A DNA stretch of 6,074 nucleotides from an uncultured Clostridia bacterium (GTDB taxonomy: Bacteria > Bacillota > Dehalobacteriia > UBA4068 > JAAVYR01), in NCBI GenBank assembly GCA_946562005.1, contig CAMNVD010000068.1:1-6074 (forward strand), given 5' to 3'. Shown piece by piece: positions 1 through 5,078 of this stretch; position 1 is the first letter of the stretch, and each line of letters starts with the position of its first letter. The notes beneath the pieces are model-generated. The model saw only the letters and a list, made by a program, of their open reading frames with translations, searched no databases and had not been told where the DNA came from. The position numbers and the translations under genes are program-made.

Positions 1-1
1 C

Positions 2-619
2 CAACCGGGTGTGGTGGGGTTGAGCATTGCGACGAGGGCGGATGCGCTTCCTGACGATGTGGCGGATTATCTGGCGGAGCTGAATCAGCGTACTTATTTA
101 ATAGTAGAACTTGGGCTGCAAACAATCCATGATGAGACGGCGGAACGCATCAACCGGGGGCACTCCTATGGGGAATTTTTAGCGGGATATGAGAAGTTGG
201 CAGCAAGGGGCATCCCTGTTTGCGTTCACATCATCAATGGTTTGCCGGGGGAGACCAAGGATATGATGGTAGAGACTATGGCAGAAATTGCAAAGTTGAA
301 TCTGCACAGTGTGAAAATCCATCTCTTGCATATCATTGCCGGGACAAAGCTGGCGGAAGAATATGTAGCAGGACAGGTGGAGCCTATGACGATGGAGGAC
401 TATGTAGAGGTGGTCTGTGACCAGTTGGAGCTGCTGCCGGCAGAGGTGATTATCCAACGGATTACTGGGGACGGCATGAAAGATTCTCTTCTTGCGCCCC
501 GCTGGAGCCTGAAAAAATTTGTAGTGATGAATGCCATCGACGGAGAGCTAGTGAAGCGCCGAAGCTACCAGGGTATCTACAGTCATTGGATAACAGGAAA
601 ACGGCCGTCGGCAAAATAA
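2..619 (+). CDS. Radical SAM protein, TIGR01212 (YtqA/YhcC) family, C-terminal part
   Basis: The reading frame is open from base 2 to a TAA at 617-619, giving about 205 residues. The gene starts outside the window, so the GTG at 11 is not a convincing start: the preceding in-frame codons (Gln-Pro-Gly) continue the domain. The usual length is a little over 300 residues, so the N-terminal third with the CxxxCxxC cluster that binds 4Fe-4S and SAM is missing here. Visible family hallmarks, in order, are GLSIATRAD (usually TRPD in relatives), YLIVELGLQTIHDETAERINRGH, VCVHIINGLPGET, VKIHLLHIIAGT, the VCDQLELLP helix, QRITGDG, and a C-terminal SYQGIY. In Bacillus this family (YtqA) has, as I recall, been linked to maturation of the tRNA wobble uridine; that is recalled knowledge, not visible here. 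No terminator follows it before the SRP RNA promoter. Family assignment is secure; the substrate is not. Confidence 0.9.
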   Translation, partial: QPGVVGLSIATRADALPDDVADYLAELNQRTYLIVELGLQTIHDETAERINRGHSYGEFLAGYEKLAARGIPVCVHIINGLPGETKDMMVETMAEIAKLNLHSVKIHLLHIIAGTKLAEEYVAGQVEPMTMEDYVEVVCDQLELLPAEVIIQRITGDGMKDSLLAPRWSLKKFVVMNAIDGELVKRRSYQGIYSHWITGKRPSAK

Positions 620-632
620 CCAAATATTCCCG

Positions 633-652
633 GAGATTCTTAGAGATTCTTA
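633..652. repeat. Tandem 10-bp duplication GAGATTCTTA x2
   Basis: GAGATTCTTA occurs twice with no gap (633-642 and 643-652), ending one base before the -35 hexamer at 654. The unit shares AGATTCTT with the left end of the interspersed repeat found at 3151. It could be an operator for the downstream promoter or debris from repeat insertion; the sequence does not decide. Confidence 0.7.
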
Positions 653-653
653 G

Positions 654-682
654 TTGACTTTTTTTCGGCGGGCATATATCAT
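654..682 (+). promoter_or_regulatory. Predicted sigma-70-type promoter upstream of SRP RNA
   Basis: TTGACT (654-659) and TATCAT (677-682) each match consensus at 5 of 6 positions and are separated by 17 bases. Predicted transcription would start near 689, about 114 bases before the mature SRP RNA end, implying a precursor trimmed at its 5' end. A TATAAA at 793-798 sits closer to the RNA but has no recognisable -35 at suitable spacing. Confidence 0.6.
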
Positions 683-714
683 AAGAGAGTATTGATATCT
701 GGAAGAATCGAAAA

Positions 715-742
715 AGATTTTTCGGCTTCGCTCAGAATGACA
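715..742 (+). repeat. Interspersed repeat, copy 1
   Basis: A 28-base element with left part AGATTTTTC and right part CGCTCAGAATGACA. It matches the copy at 3151-3178 at 22 of 28 positions, and all differences except one fall in the 5-base centre. The left arm overlaps a hairpin made by GAAGAATC (702-709) and GATTTTTC (716-723). It lies 32 bases after the -10 box, so it would be transcribed in the SRP RNA precursor leader. Confidence 0.65.
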
Positions 743-802
743 AGTAGACTTAGGGCTAGAATGATAAAAGAGCTGAGTGATTATTAAATAGATATAAAGT
801 TT

Positions 803-1070
803 GCTGCGCTAAGCGGGGCGGTAGCGGTGCCTTGTTACTCTCAATCCGCTATAGAGAGGCTGAATCCCTCTGTGAGGGCGTGACTTGTAGGGTCTGCCCC
901 AAGTAAGTGGTGATGAGAATTGGGTCCTGCGCAATAAACCGCCGTGAACCCCGTCAGGTCCGGAAGGAAGCAGCGGTAAGCGGTTTCGTTTGTGTGCCGT
1001 GGGGAAACCCGGTTTGAGCTAACTGCTTGGGTAACGCTTGGAGGTCTATTTTCGAGCAGAGGTGCGCAGC
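803..1070 (+). ncRNA. ffs: Signal recognition particle RNA, large bacterial type (4.5S/6S scRNA)
   Basis: This RNA binds Ffh (SRP54) and targets ribosome-nascent chain complexes to the membrane via FtsY. The conserved SRP54-binding helix is at about 938-985, with the signature GTCAGGTCC at 953-961, the GGAA tetraloop at 962-965, and GGAAGCAGC-like bases after it. A 5' Alu-like domain is present, including the conserved CAATCCGCTATAG segment near 843-855. The ends pair exactly: GCTGCGC (803-809) with GCGCAGC (1064-1070), which sets the mature limits at about 268 nt, close to the 271-nt Bacillus scRNA. Position just upstream of dnaX is the classic Bacillota arrangement. AT-rich flanks on both sides are complementary and may extend the terminal helix in the precursor. 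Exact ends are inferred from pairing. Confidence 0.95.
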
Positions 1071-1095
1071 ATTATTTTTTATATTTTTTTGAGAA

Positions 1096-1133
1096 AGGGG
1101 ATGGCATAGGCTGTCCCCTCTTCTTGTTTCTTT
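1096..1133 (+). terminator. Intrinsic terminator of the SRP RNA gene
   Basis: AGGGGATGGC (1096-1105) pairs over all 10 bases with GCTGTCCCCT (1110-1119), counting two G-U pairs, around the loop ATAG. It is followed by the pyrimidine-rich tail CTTCTTGTTTCTTTT. It lies 25 bases past the SRP RNA 3' end and 68 bases before dnaX. Two T-runs at 1075-1080 and 1084-1090 precede it and may add to termination. Confidence 0.8.
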
Positions 1134-1200
1134 TGCAGGAAAATAGCTTTCTCAAGCGAAATAAATACAGTTATGGATGATGAAAACAAGGAGAATATTT

Positions 1201-3072
1201 ATGAGTTATACGGCATTGTATCGGAAATTTCGTCCAGGCGACTTTGGCGAGCTGGTGGGACAAGCCCATATCAGCAAAACATTACAGCATGCCTTAGAGA
1301 CGGGGCGTATTGTCCATGCTTATCTTTTTTGCGGGCCCAGAGGCACGGGGAAAACCAGTACGGCGAAAATCTTAGCCCAGGCGGTCAACTGTCTGGATTT
1401 GCATGATGGCGAGCCTTGCGGGGTATGTGAAGCCTGCAAACGGATTAAAGAGGGGCAATCCTTAGACATTATGGAAATTGACGCTGCGTCTAACCGGGGC
1501 ATTGATGAAATCCGGGATTTACGGGAGCGGGTGCGTTATGCGCCGGCTCAAGAAAAATTCAAAGTATACATCATCGATGAAGTCCATATGCTCACTAACG
1601 AAGCCTTTAACGCTCTCCTAAAGACATTAGAGGAGCCGCCGGCTCATGTGATTTTTATCTTGGCGACGACAGAAGCTCATAAAATTCCCCTGACGGTTCT
1701 TTCCCGCTGTCAGCGCTTTGATTTCCGTCGTATTAGCTTAGTGGACATTGCCATGCGCCTAAAAGAGGTGGCGGAAAAAGAACAAATTGCCATTACTCAG
1801 GAGGCAGTGGACGCCATTGCCAAAAAGGCAGAAGGCGGCCTTCGTGACGCTATGAGCCTCCTGGACCAATGTGTTAGCTTTGCTCCTGATGGGGTAACGG
1901 CAGAAACAGTGGCTATGGTGTTAGGGGCTATGGACGGGGACTTTATTGCTGGAATGGCCGCAGCTCTCTATCAACAGAATTTATCTTTTCTCTTGGAGGG
2001 TATTGAGCAGTTAGTGAGTCAGGGGAAAGATTTACGCCAGTTTTTGCAGGATTTACTAGAGCATTTTCGTAGTTTGGCCTTGTTCCAGCTGATGCCGGAT
2101 AGCCAAAAAAATGCTGCTGTAGATAGAGCGCTAGCCCAAGGTCCGCTACCGGATAATGGGATTATCTTATCTCTTATGCAGATGCTAGGAGAAGTTGATT
2201 ATCGCTTGCGTAGCGCTGTGCAGCCTCGTATTGTGTTGGAGCTATCTCTCTTAAAAGCTGCTATGCCACAAACAGAAACGATAGTCAGACCGCTTAAACA
2301 GGTGACGGTCAGTCAACTAGAAAATACGGCCGTATCGTCTGTTGCGCCGAAGGCTGTAAAACCAGCGCCACCGCAAGGGGAAAATTTGCCGCCCTGGGAA
2401 ACGGCAGCGCCGACGAAAACAGCGCCAAAGGTAACGCCTAAACGGTTAGAGGAAGATTTACCTTGGGGGACTGTGGAGGACGCTCCGTTTGGTGCGGCGG
2501 AACAGGCGGGGAAAGCAGTCGCAAAATCTGCCGTGAAGGCGGAACAGCTAGCGCAACTAAAGTCTGATATTGTTAGTGGCGGTGCGGTAACCCTTGAGAT
2601 GGTGAAGGCGCAATGGCAGCAAATCCTTACGGAAGTGCGGAAACAACAGGTAACGACCTATGCCTTTTTACGTGAAGGGGCGGTTGCGGCCCTATCGGAC
2701 GGCGTCTTATGGTTATCTTTTTCAGAAAAATATAAAATTCATATGGAAGCGATGATGCAGCCGAAACATAAAGAGAAGGTGGAGTCTATACTATCTCAAC
2801 AATTTGGTATGTGGCTTACCTTGCAGTGTGGTGTCGAGGGACAGATAGCAGCTGTCGCAGACCAGGAGCAAGCAGATAGTGCATTGCCGACTGATTGGCT
2901 GCCGCCAGAGGAGCCGCCTCTGGCTGATGATGGAGATGGTGTGCCTTGGGGCGCCTCTAAAAAAGAGGCAAACCCAGTAGACGCTAGCTTTACCGCAGAA
3001 CCGGAAGAGCCTGACGAACCAGACTGGAGTCATGCTTTTGATGGCTTAGAAGTAGAAGAATTTGACGACTAA
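1201..3072 (+). CDS. dnaX: DNA polymerase III subunit gamma/tau (clamp loader ATPase)
   Basis: ATP-driven clamp-loader subunit that loads the beta sliding clamp with delta and delta' and, as tau, links the loader to polymerase. The product is 623 residues. The start ATG at 1201 is chosen because AAGGAGA at 1188-1194 lies 6 bases upstream and the protein then begins MSYTALYRKFRP, the family N-terminus; an in-frame ATG at 1177 lacks this support. AAA+ motifs: Walker A GPRGTGKT at 45-52, zinc-binding Cys64, Cys73, Cys76 and Cys79, Walker B IIDE at 124-127, sensor-1 ATT at 155-157, SRC finger with Arg169, and sensor-2 Arg215. Domain III follows to about 365, then a Pro/Ala-rich linker, a folded C-terminal domain at about 462-545, and an acidic tail. 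The linker and tail carry three PW motifs (398, 421, 582). No clear own promoter is seen between the SRP RNA terminator and the start. Confidence 0.97.
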   Translation: MSYTALYRKFRPGDFGELVGQAHISKTLQHALETGRIVHAYLFCGPRGTGKTSTAKILAQAVNCLDLHDGEPCGVCEACKRIKEGQSLDIMEIDAASNRGIDEIRDLRERVRYAPAQEKFKVYIIDEVHMLTNEAFNALLKTLEEPPAHVIFILATTEAHKIPLTVLSRCQRFDFRRISLVDIAMRLKEVAEKEQIAITQEAVDAIAKKAEGGLRDAMSLLDQCVSFAPDGVTAETVAMVLGAMDGDFIAGMAAALYQQNLSFLLEGIEQLVSQGKDLRQFLQDLLEHFRSLALFQLMPDSQKNAAVDRALAQGPLPDNGIILSLMQMLGEVDYRLRSAVQPRIVLELSLLKAAMPQTETIVRPLKQVTVSQLENTAVSSVAPKAVKPAPPQGENLPPWETAAPTKTAPKVTPKRLEEDLPWGTVEDAPFGAAEQAGKAVAKSAVKAEQLAQLKSDIVSGGAVTLEMVKAQWQQILTEVRKQQVTTYAFLREGAVAALSDGVLWLSFSEKYKIHMEAMMQPKHKEKVESILSQQFGMWLTLQCGVEGQIAAVADQEQADSALPTDWLPPEEPPLADDGDGVPWGASKKEANPVDASFTAEPEEPDEPDWSHAFDGLEVEEFDD

Positions 3073-3102
3073 AAAATATTTTAAAGAAACCTAGAAAAAA
3101 CT

Positions 3103-3132
3103 TTGACCGGATAAGCCTTTTCGGTATATGAT
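3103..3132 (+). promoter_or_regulatory. Predicted sigma-70-type promoter for ybaB-recR
   Basis: TTGACC (3103-3108) and TATGAT (3127-3132) each match consensus at 5 of 6 positions, with an 18-base spacer. It lies 30 bases after the dnaX stop. There is no dnaX terminator between them, so ybaB-recR could be served both by read-through from dnaX and by this internal promoter. The predicted leader is about 105 nt and contains repeat copy 2 and a small CTGAG/CTCAG hairpin (3181-3196). Confidence 0.55.
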
Positions 3133-3150
3133 AGATAAAAGAAACAGATA

Positions 3151-3178
3151 AGATTCTTCACTAACGCTCAGAATGACA
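3151..3178 (+). repeat. Interspersed repeat, copy 2
   Basis: A 28-base element beginning AGATTCTTC and ending CGCTCAGAATGACA. The inner ATTCT (3154-3158) and AGAAT (3170-3174) are complementary and could form a short hairpin around the variable centre. It lies 18 bases after the predicted -10 box, in the ybaB leader. A partial echo, ACTCAGAAT, recurs at 3191-3199. Confidence 0.7.
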
Positions 3179-3244
3179 GACTGAGATTTTACTCAGAATA
3201 TCATTTGTAACAGAGGGTATGTGAAAATGAGGAGGACAAAAAAA

Positions 3245-3565
3245 ATGAGTTTTGGAAATATGCAAAAGTTAATGAAACAGGCGCAAAAAATGCAGTCTGA
3301 TATGGCGAAATTACAGGAAGATTTAGTAGATATGACTGTAGAAGCGGCGGCAGGCGGCGGTATGGTGCAGGCTGTAGCCAATGGCAAGCAGGATATCCTT
3401 TCTATTAAAATCAATCCGGAAATTGTAGACCCGGAAGATGTGGAAATGTTAGAAGATATGGTATTGGCTGCTGTAAAGGAAGCGTTGCGTCTATCTCAAG
3501 AATTAGCAGCAGGTGAAATGCAGAAAATTACCGGGGGAATGAAAATGCCCGGAGGAATGTTTTAA
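3245..3565 (+). CDS. ybaB: YbaB/EbfC family nucleoid-associated DNA-binding protein
   Basis: Small dimeric DNA-binding protein of the YbaB/EbfC family, thought to act in nucleoid organisation and, from its constant linkage with recR, in recombination or repair. The product is 106 residues, within the usual 100-110. The ATG at 3245 is preferred over the upstream in-frame GTG at 3221 because AGGAGG (3230-3235) lies 9 bases before it and MSFGNMQKLMKQAQKMQ is the typical family N-terminus. Residues 1-30 form the Met/Gln/Lys-rich helix; the core has VEAAAGGGMVQAVANGK and the IKINPEIVDPEDVEMLEDMV segment, then a helix with AVKEAL and a Gly/Met-rich tail ending PGGMF. It lies 172 bases after dnaX and 16 bases before recR, with which it is almost certainly co-transcribed. 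Confidence 0.95.
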   Translation: MSFGNMQKLMKQAQKMQSDMAKLQEDLVDMTVEAAAGGGMVQAVANGKQDILSIKINPEIVDPEDVEMLEDMVLAAVKEALRLSQELAAGEMQKITGGMKMPGGMF

Positions 3566-3581
3566 GAGGAACGTTGAAACG

Positions 3582-4184
3582 ATGAATTATCACTATCCTG
3601 CTTCTATGACCAATTTAATCAATTATTTAATGAAGCTACCAGGCATTGGACCCAAGTCTGCGCAAAGATTAGCCTTTTTCTTGCTTTCTGCTCCAGAGCA
3701 GGATGCTTGCGGATTAGGCGGCGCTATTGTAGAGGCCCGCAAAAAGATTCGCCGTTGTAAGGTATGCGGTAACTTAAGTGATGATGATACCTGCATGGTC
3801 TGTAAAGACCAGACTCGGGATGGTGCTATCCTCTGTGTAGTAGAACAACCCAAAGATGTGGTTATGTTGGAGAACACCAGAGAGTTTCATGGGCGTTATC
3901 ATGTGCTGCATGGGGCTATCTCTCCTATGGAGGGCATCGGTCCAGAGCAGCTCACCATAGATATGCTGATGAGGCGGCTGAAAGAAGGCGGCATCCAGGA
4001 AGTGGTGATGGCCACAAATCCTAGTGTAGAAGGCGACGCTACAGTGCTCTATCTCTCCCGGCTTATCAAGCCTATGGGTATTAAAGTGACGAGAATTGCT
4101 CATGGCATCCCGGTAGGCGGGGATTTGGAATATGCAGATGAGGCGACGCTCTCTCGTGCATTCTGGGGCAGACGGGAACTGTGA
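3582..4184 (+). CDS. recR: Recombination mediator protein RecR
   Basis: Ring-forming partner of RecO (and RecF) that helps RecA load onto SSB-coated single-stranded gaps. The product is 200 residues, the normal full length. Domains in order: helix-hairpin-helix with LPGIGPKSAQRLA at 19-31; C4 zinc finger Cys59, Cys62, Cys71, Cys74; Toprim domain from about residue 81, with Glu88 in VVEQPKDV and Glu150/Asp152 in TNPSVEGDAT; then the characteristic GIPVGGDLEYADEATLSRA at 175-193. The start ATG at 3582 has AAGAGGA (3564-3570) 11 bases upstream, overlapping the ybaB stop, which suggests tight co-translation. The frame stays open for 54 codons beyond the TGA, but that stretch contains the terminator. 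It is the last gene of the dnaX-ybaB-recR cluster. Confidence 0.97.
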   Translation: MNYHYPASMTNLINYLMKLPGIGPKSAQRLAFFLLSAPEQDACGLGGAIVEARKKIRRCKVCGNLSDDDTCMVCKDQTRDGAILCVVEQPKDVVMLENTREFHGRYHVLHGAISPMEGIGPEQLTIDMLMRRLKEGGIQEVVMATNPSVEGDATVLYLSRLIKPMGIKVTRIAHGIPVGGDLEYADEATLSRAFWGRREL

Positions 4185-4282
4185 CTTGTTATCTGTCACT
4201 GGGTGCGAGGGCGTGGTTTGCTACTCCTTGGGCAAGATATAACTGCTGGTGTGGCTATTAAAGAGTTTATTTTGGGGAATTT

Positions 4283-4319
4283 AAAAAGGACTTGCAATTT
4301 TCTTTGCAAGTCCTTTTTT
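4283..4319. terminator. Bidirectional terminator between convergent recR and rnhA
   Basis: GGACTTGCAA (4288-4297) pairs perfectly with TTGCAAGTCC (4304-4313) around a 6-base loop. The A5 run at 4283-4287 faces the T6 run at 4314-4319, so the structure reads as an intrinsic terminator on both strands. It lies 98 bases after recR and 105 bases after the rnhA stop on the minus strand. Confidence 0.92.
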
Positions 4320-4323
4320 GAAA

Positions 4324-4348
4324 ATTCTTTGTTGCGCTCAGAAAGGTA
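4324..4348 (+). repeat. Interspersed repeat, degenerate copy 3
   Basis: ATTCTT (4324-4329), a 5-base centre, then CGCTCAGAA (4335-4343) reproduce both arms of copies 1 and 2, but the right end has decayed (AGGTA where the others have TGACA). It sits immediately after the bidirectional terminator, so it is not in a promoter leader. Confidence 0.5.
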
Positions 4349-4381
4349 GAAAATCATTCCTCGGTATAGAGGTGTTACTAT

Positions 4382-4422
4382 CTGCTTCTGAGGTTTATCC
4401 TTTGCGAAAGAAGCAGTTTTTT
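4382..4422 (+). terminator. Possible second plus-strand terminator facing rnhA
   Basis: CTGCTTCT (4382-4389) and AGAAGCAG (4409-4416) are a perfect 8-bp inverted repeat with a 19-base loop, followed directly by T6 (4417-4422). The geometry is that of a terminator on the plus strand, blocking read-through into rnhA from the recR side. The long loop makes this weaker than the one at 4283. Confidence 0.4.
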
Positions 4423-4424
4423 GC

Positions 4425-4880
4425 CTATGTACGAAGTGGACAGTCCCGTCGTTCCTTAATGGCCAGACGAGCAAGGAAGTCGCAGCGGTTGTTTTCTACA
4501 TTATCAGCGTGTCCTGCTACCTTGTGCCAGGTGATTTCATGGTAATGGGATAATTTCAAAAGGGCTTTCCATAAATCCTGATTTTCTACAGGATTCTTTT
4601 TGCTATTGATCCAGCCGTTTTTGCTCCAGTTGGCTACCCAGCCTTTGGTAAAGCCATTGATGAGATAGGCGCTATCGCTGTATAAATCTACCTTACAGGG
4701 CTCTCTTAGCAGGGAAAGGCTTTCGACGGCAGCAGAAAGCTCCATTTTTTGATTGGTACTGACGGGGGCGTAACCATATATTTCTTTCCGGTGGGGGCCA
4801 AACATCAGTACAGCACCCCAACCGCCGGGGCCCGGATTGCCAGAGCAGGCGCCATCTGTATAAATTGTTATTTGCTTCAA
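4425..4880 (-). CDS. rnhA: Ribonuclease HI
   Basis: Metal-dependent endonuclease that cuts the RNA strand of RNA-DNA hybrids, removing primers and R-loops. The product is 151 residues, close to the 155 of E. coli. The catalytic carboxylates are all present: Asp9 in TDGACSGNPGPGG, Glu47 in KMELSA, Asp69 in YSDSAYL and Asp134 in NRCDFLA, with the loop His124 in VAGHADN. The basic WVANWSKNGW segment at 81-90 matches the substrate-binding handle. The start is a TTG (4880-4878) supported by GGAGG 7 bases upstream; the ATG just upstream on the minus strand is in another frame and runs into a stop. It is convergent with recR and divergent from the signal peptidase gene, so probably a single-gene transcript. 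Confidence 0.96.
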   Translation of the reverse strand: MKQITIYTDGACSGNPGPGGWGAVLMFGPHRKEIYGYAPVSTNQKMELSAAVESLSLLREPCKVDLYSDSAYLINGFTKGWVANWSKNGWINSKKNPVENQDLWKALLKLSHYHEITWHKVAGHADNVENNRCDFLARLAIKERRDCPLRT

Positions 4881-4967
4881 GGCCGTTCCTCCATTCTATT
4901 CTTTGAATATTCTGCTTTCGGGGAAAATCTCCTGCCTTTTTTGGGGAGAAAGCGGCGTCGTGAAAAT

Positions 4968-4976
4968 ATTTTAGCA
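4968..4976 (-). promoter_or_regulatory. Possible extended -10 element for rnhA
   Basis: On the minus strand TGCTAAAAT gives an extended -10 (TG, one base, then TAAAAT, 5 of 6 to consensus), with no good -35 at normal spacing. It would give an rnhA leader of about 80 nt. It overlaps a 12-bp-period direct repeat (4964-4985). Confidence 0.35.
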
Positions 4977-5020
4977 AATATTTTAATAGAAAATTAACAA
5001 ATCCTGACAGTTTTTTACTT

Positions 5021-5047
5021 TTAACCTGTGGGGAGAAATGATATACT
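5021..5047 (+). promoter_or_regulatory. Predicted extended -10 promoter for the signal peptidase gene
   Basis: TGATATACT (5039-5047) is an extended -10 with TATACT at 5042-5047. The best -35 is a weak TTAACC (5021-5026) at 15-base spacing, so the TG extension probably does much of the work. Predicted start near 5054 gives a leader of about 25 nt. Confidence 0.55.
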
Positions 5048-5078
5048 AGAAGAAATCACAGACAAGGTCGGTGAAAAA

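Noticed and set aside
709..724. CGAAAAAGATTTTTCG palindrome as terminator of the radical SAM gene.
   Set aside because: It is AT-rich and short, and is followed by GCTTCGCTC and no T-run. It also lies downstream of a predicted promoter rather than next to the stop codon.
992..1180. 62-codon plus-strand open frame.
   Set aside because: It overlaps the SRP RNA and its terminator, with no ribosome binding site and no protein-like composition.
1134..1187. Possible dedicated dnaX promoter between the SRP RNA terminator and dnaX.
   Set aside because: Only weak -10-like strings (TAAATA, TATGGA) with no -35 at acceptable spacing; not enough to annotate.
2104..2126. A7 run in dnaX (CAA AAA AAT) as a programmed -1 frameshift or slippage site producing gamma; the -1 frame hits TAG at 2124-2126.
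   Set aside because: It falls at residues 302-304, inside domain III. The product would lack part of the conserved clamp-loader collar, whereas known gamma forms end after it. No Shine-Dalgarno-like stimulator or clear stem was seen, and no better slippery site lies in the 365-460 linker.
2953..2968. GCCTCT-AAAA-AGAGGC perfect inverted repeat in dnaX with an A6 run.
   Set aside because: No following T-run for termination, the A6 is not in the X XXY YYZ register, and it lies in the extreme 3' coding tail. Probably chance in Ala-Ser-Lys-Lys-Glu-Ala codons.
4196..4474. 92-codon minus-strand open frame spanning the convergent spacer.
   Set aside because: It reads through the bidirectional terminator and overlaps the end of rnhA in another frame; no recognisable features.
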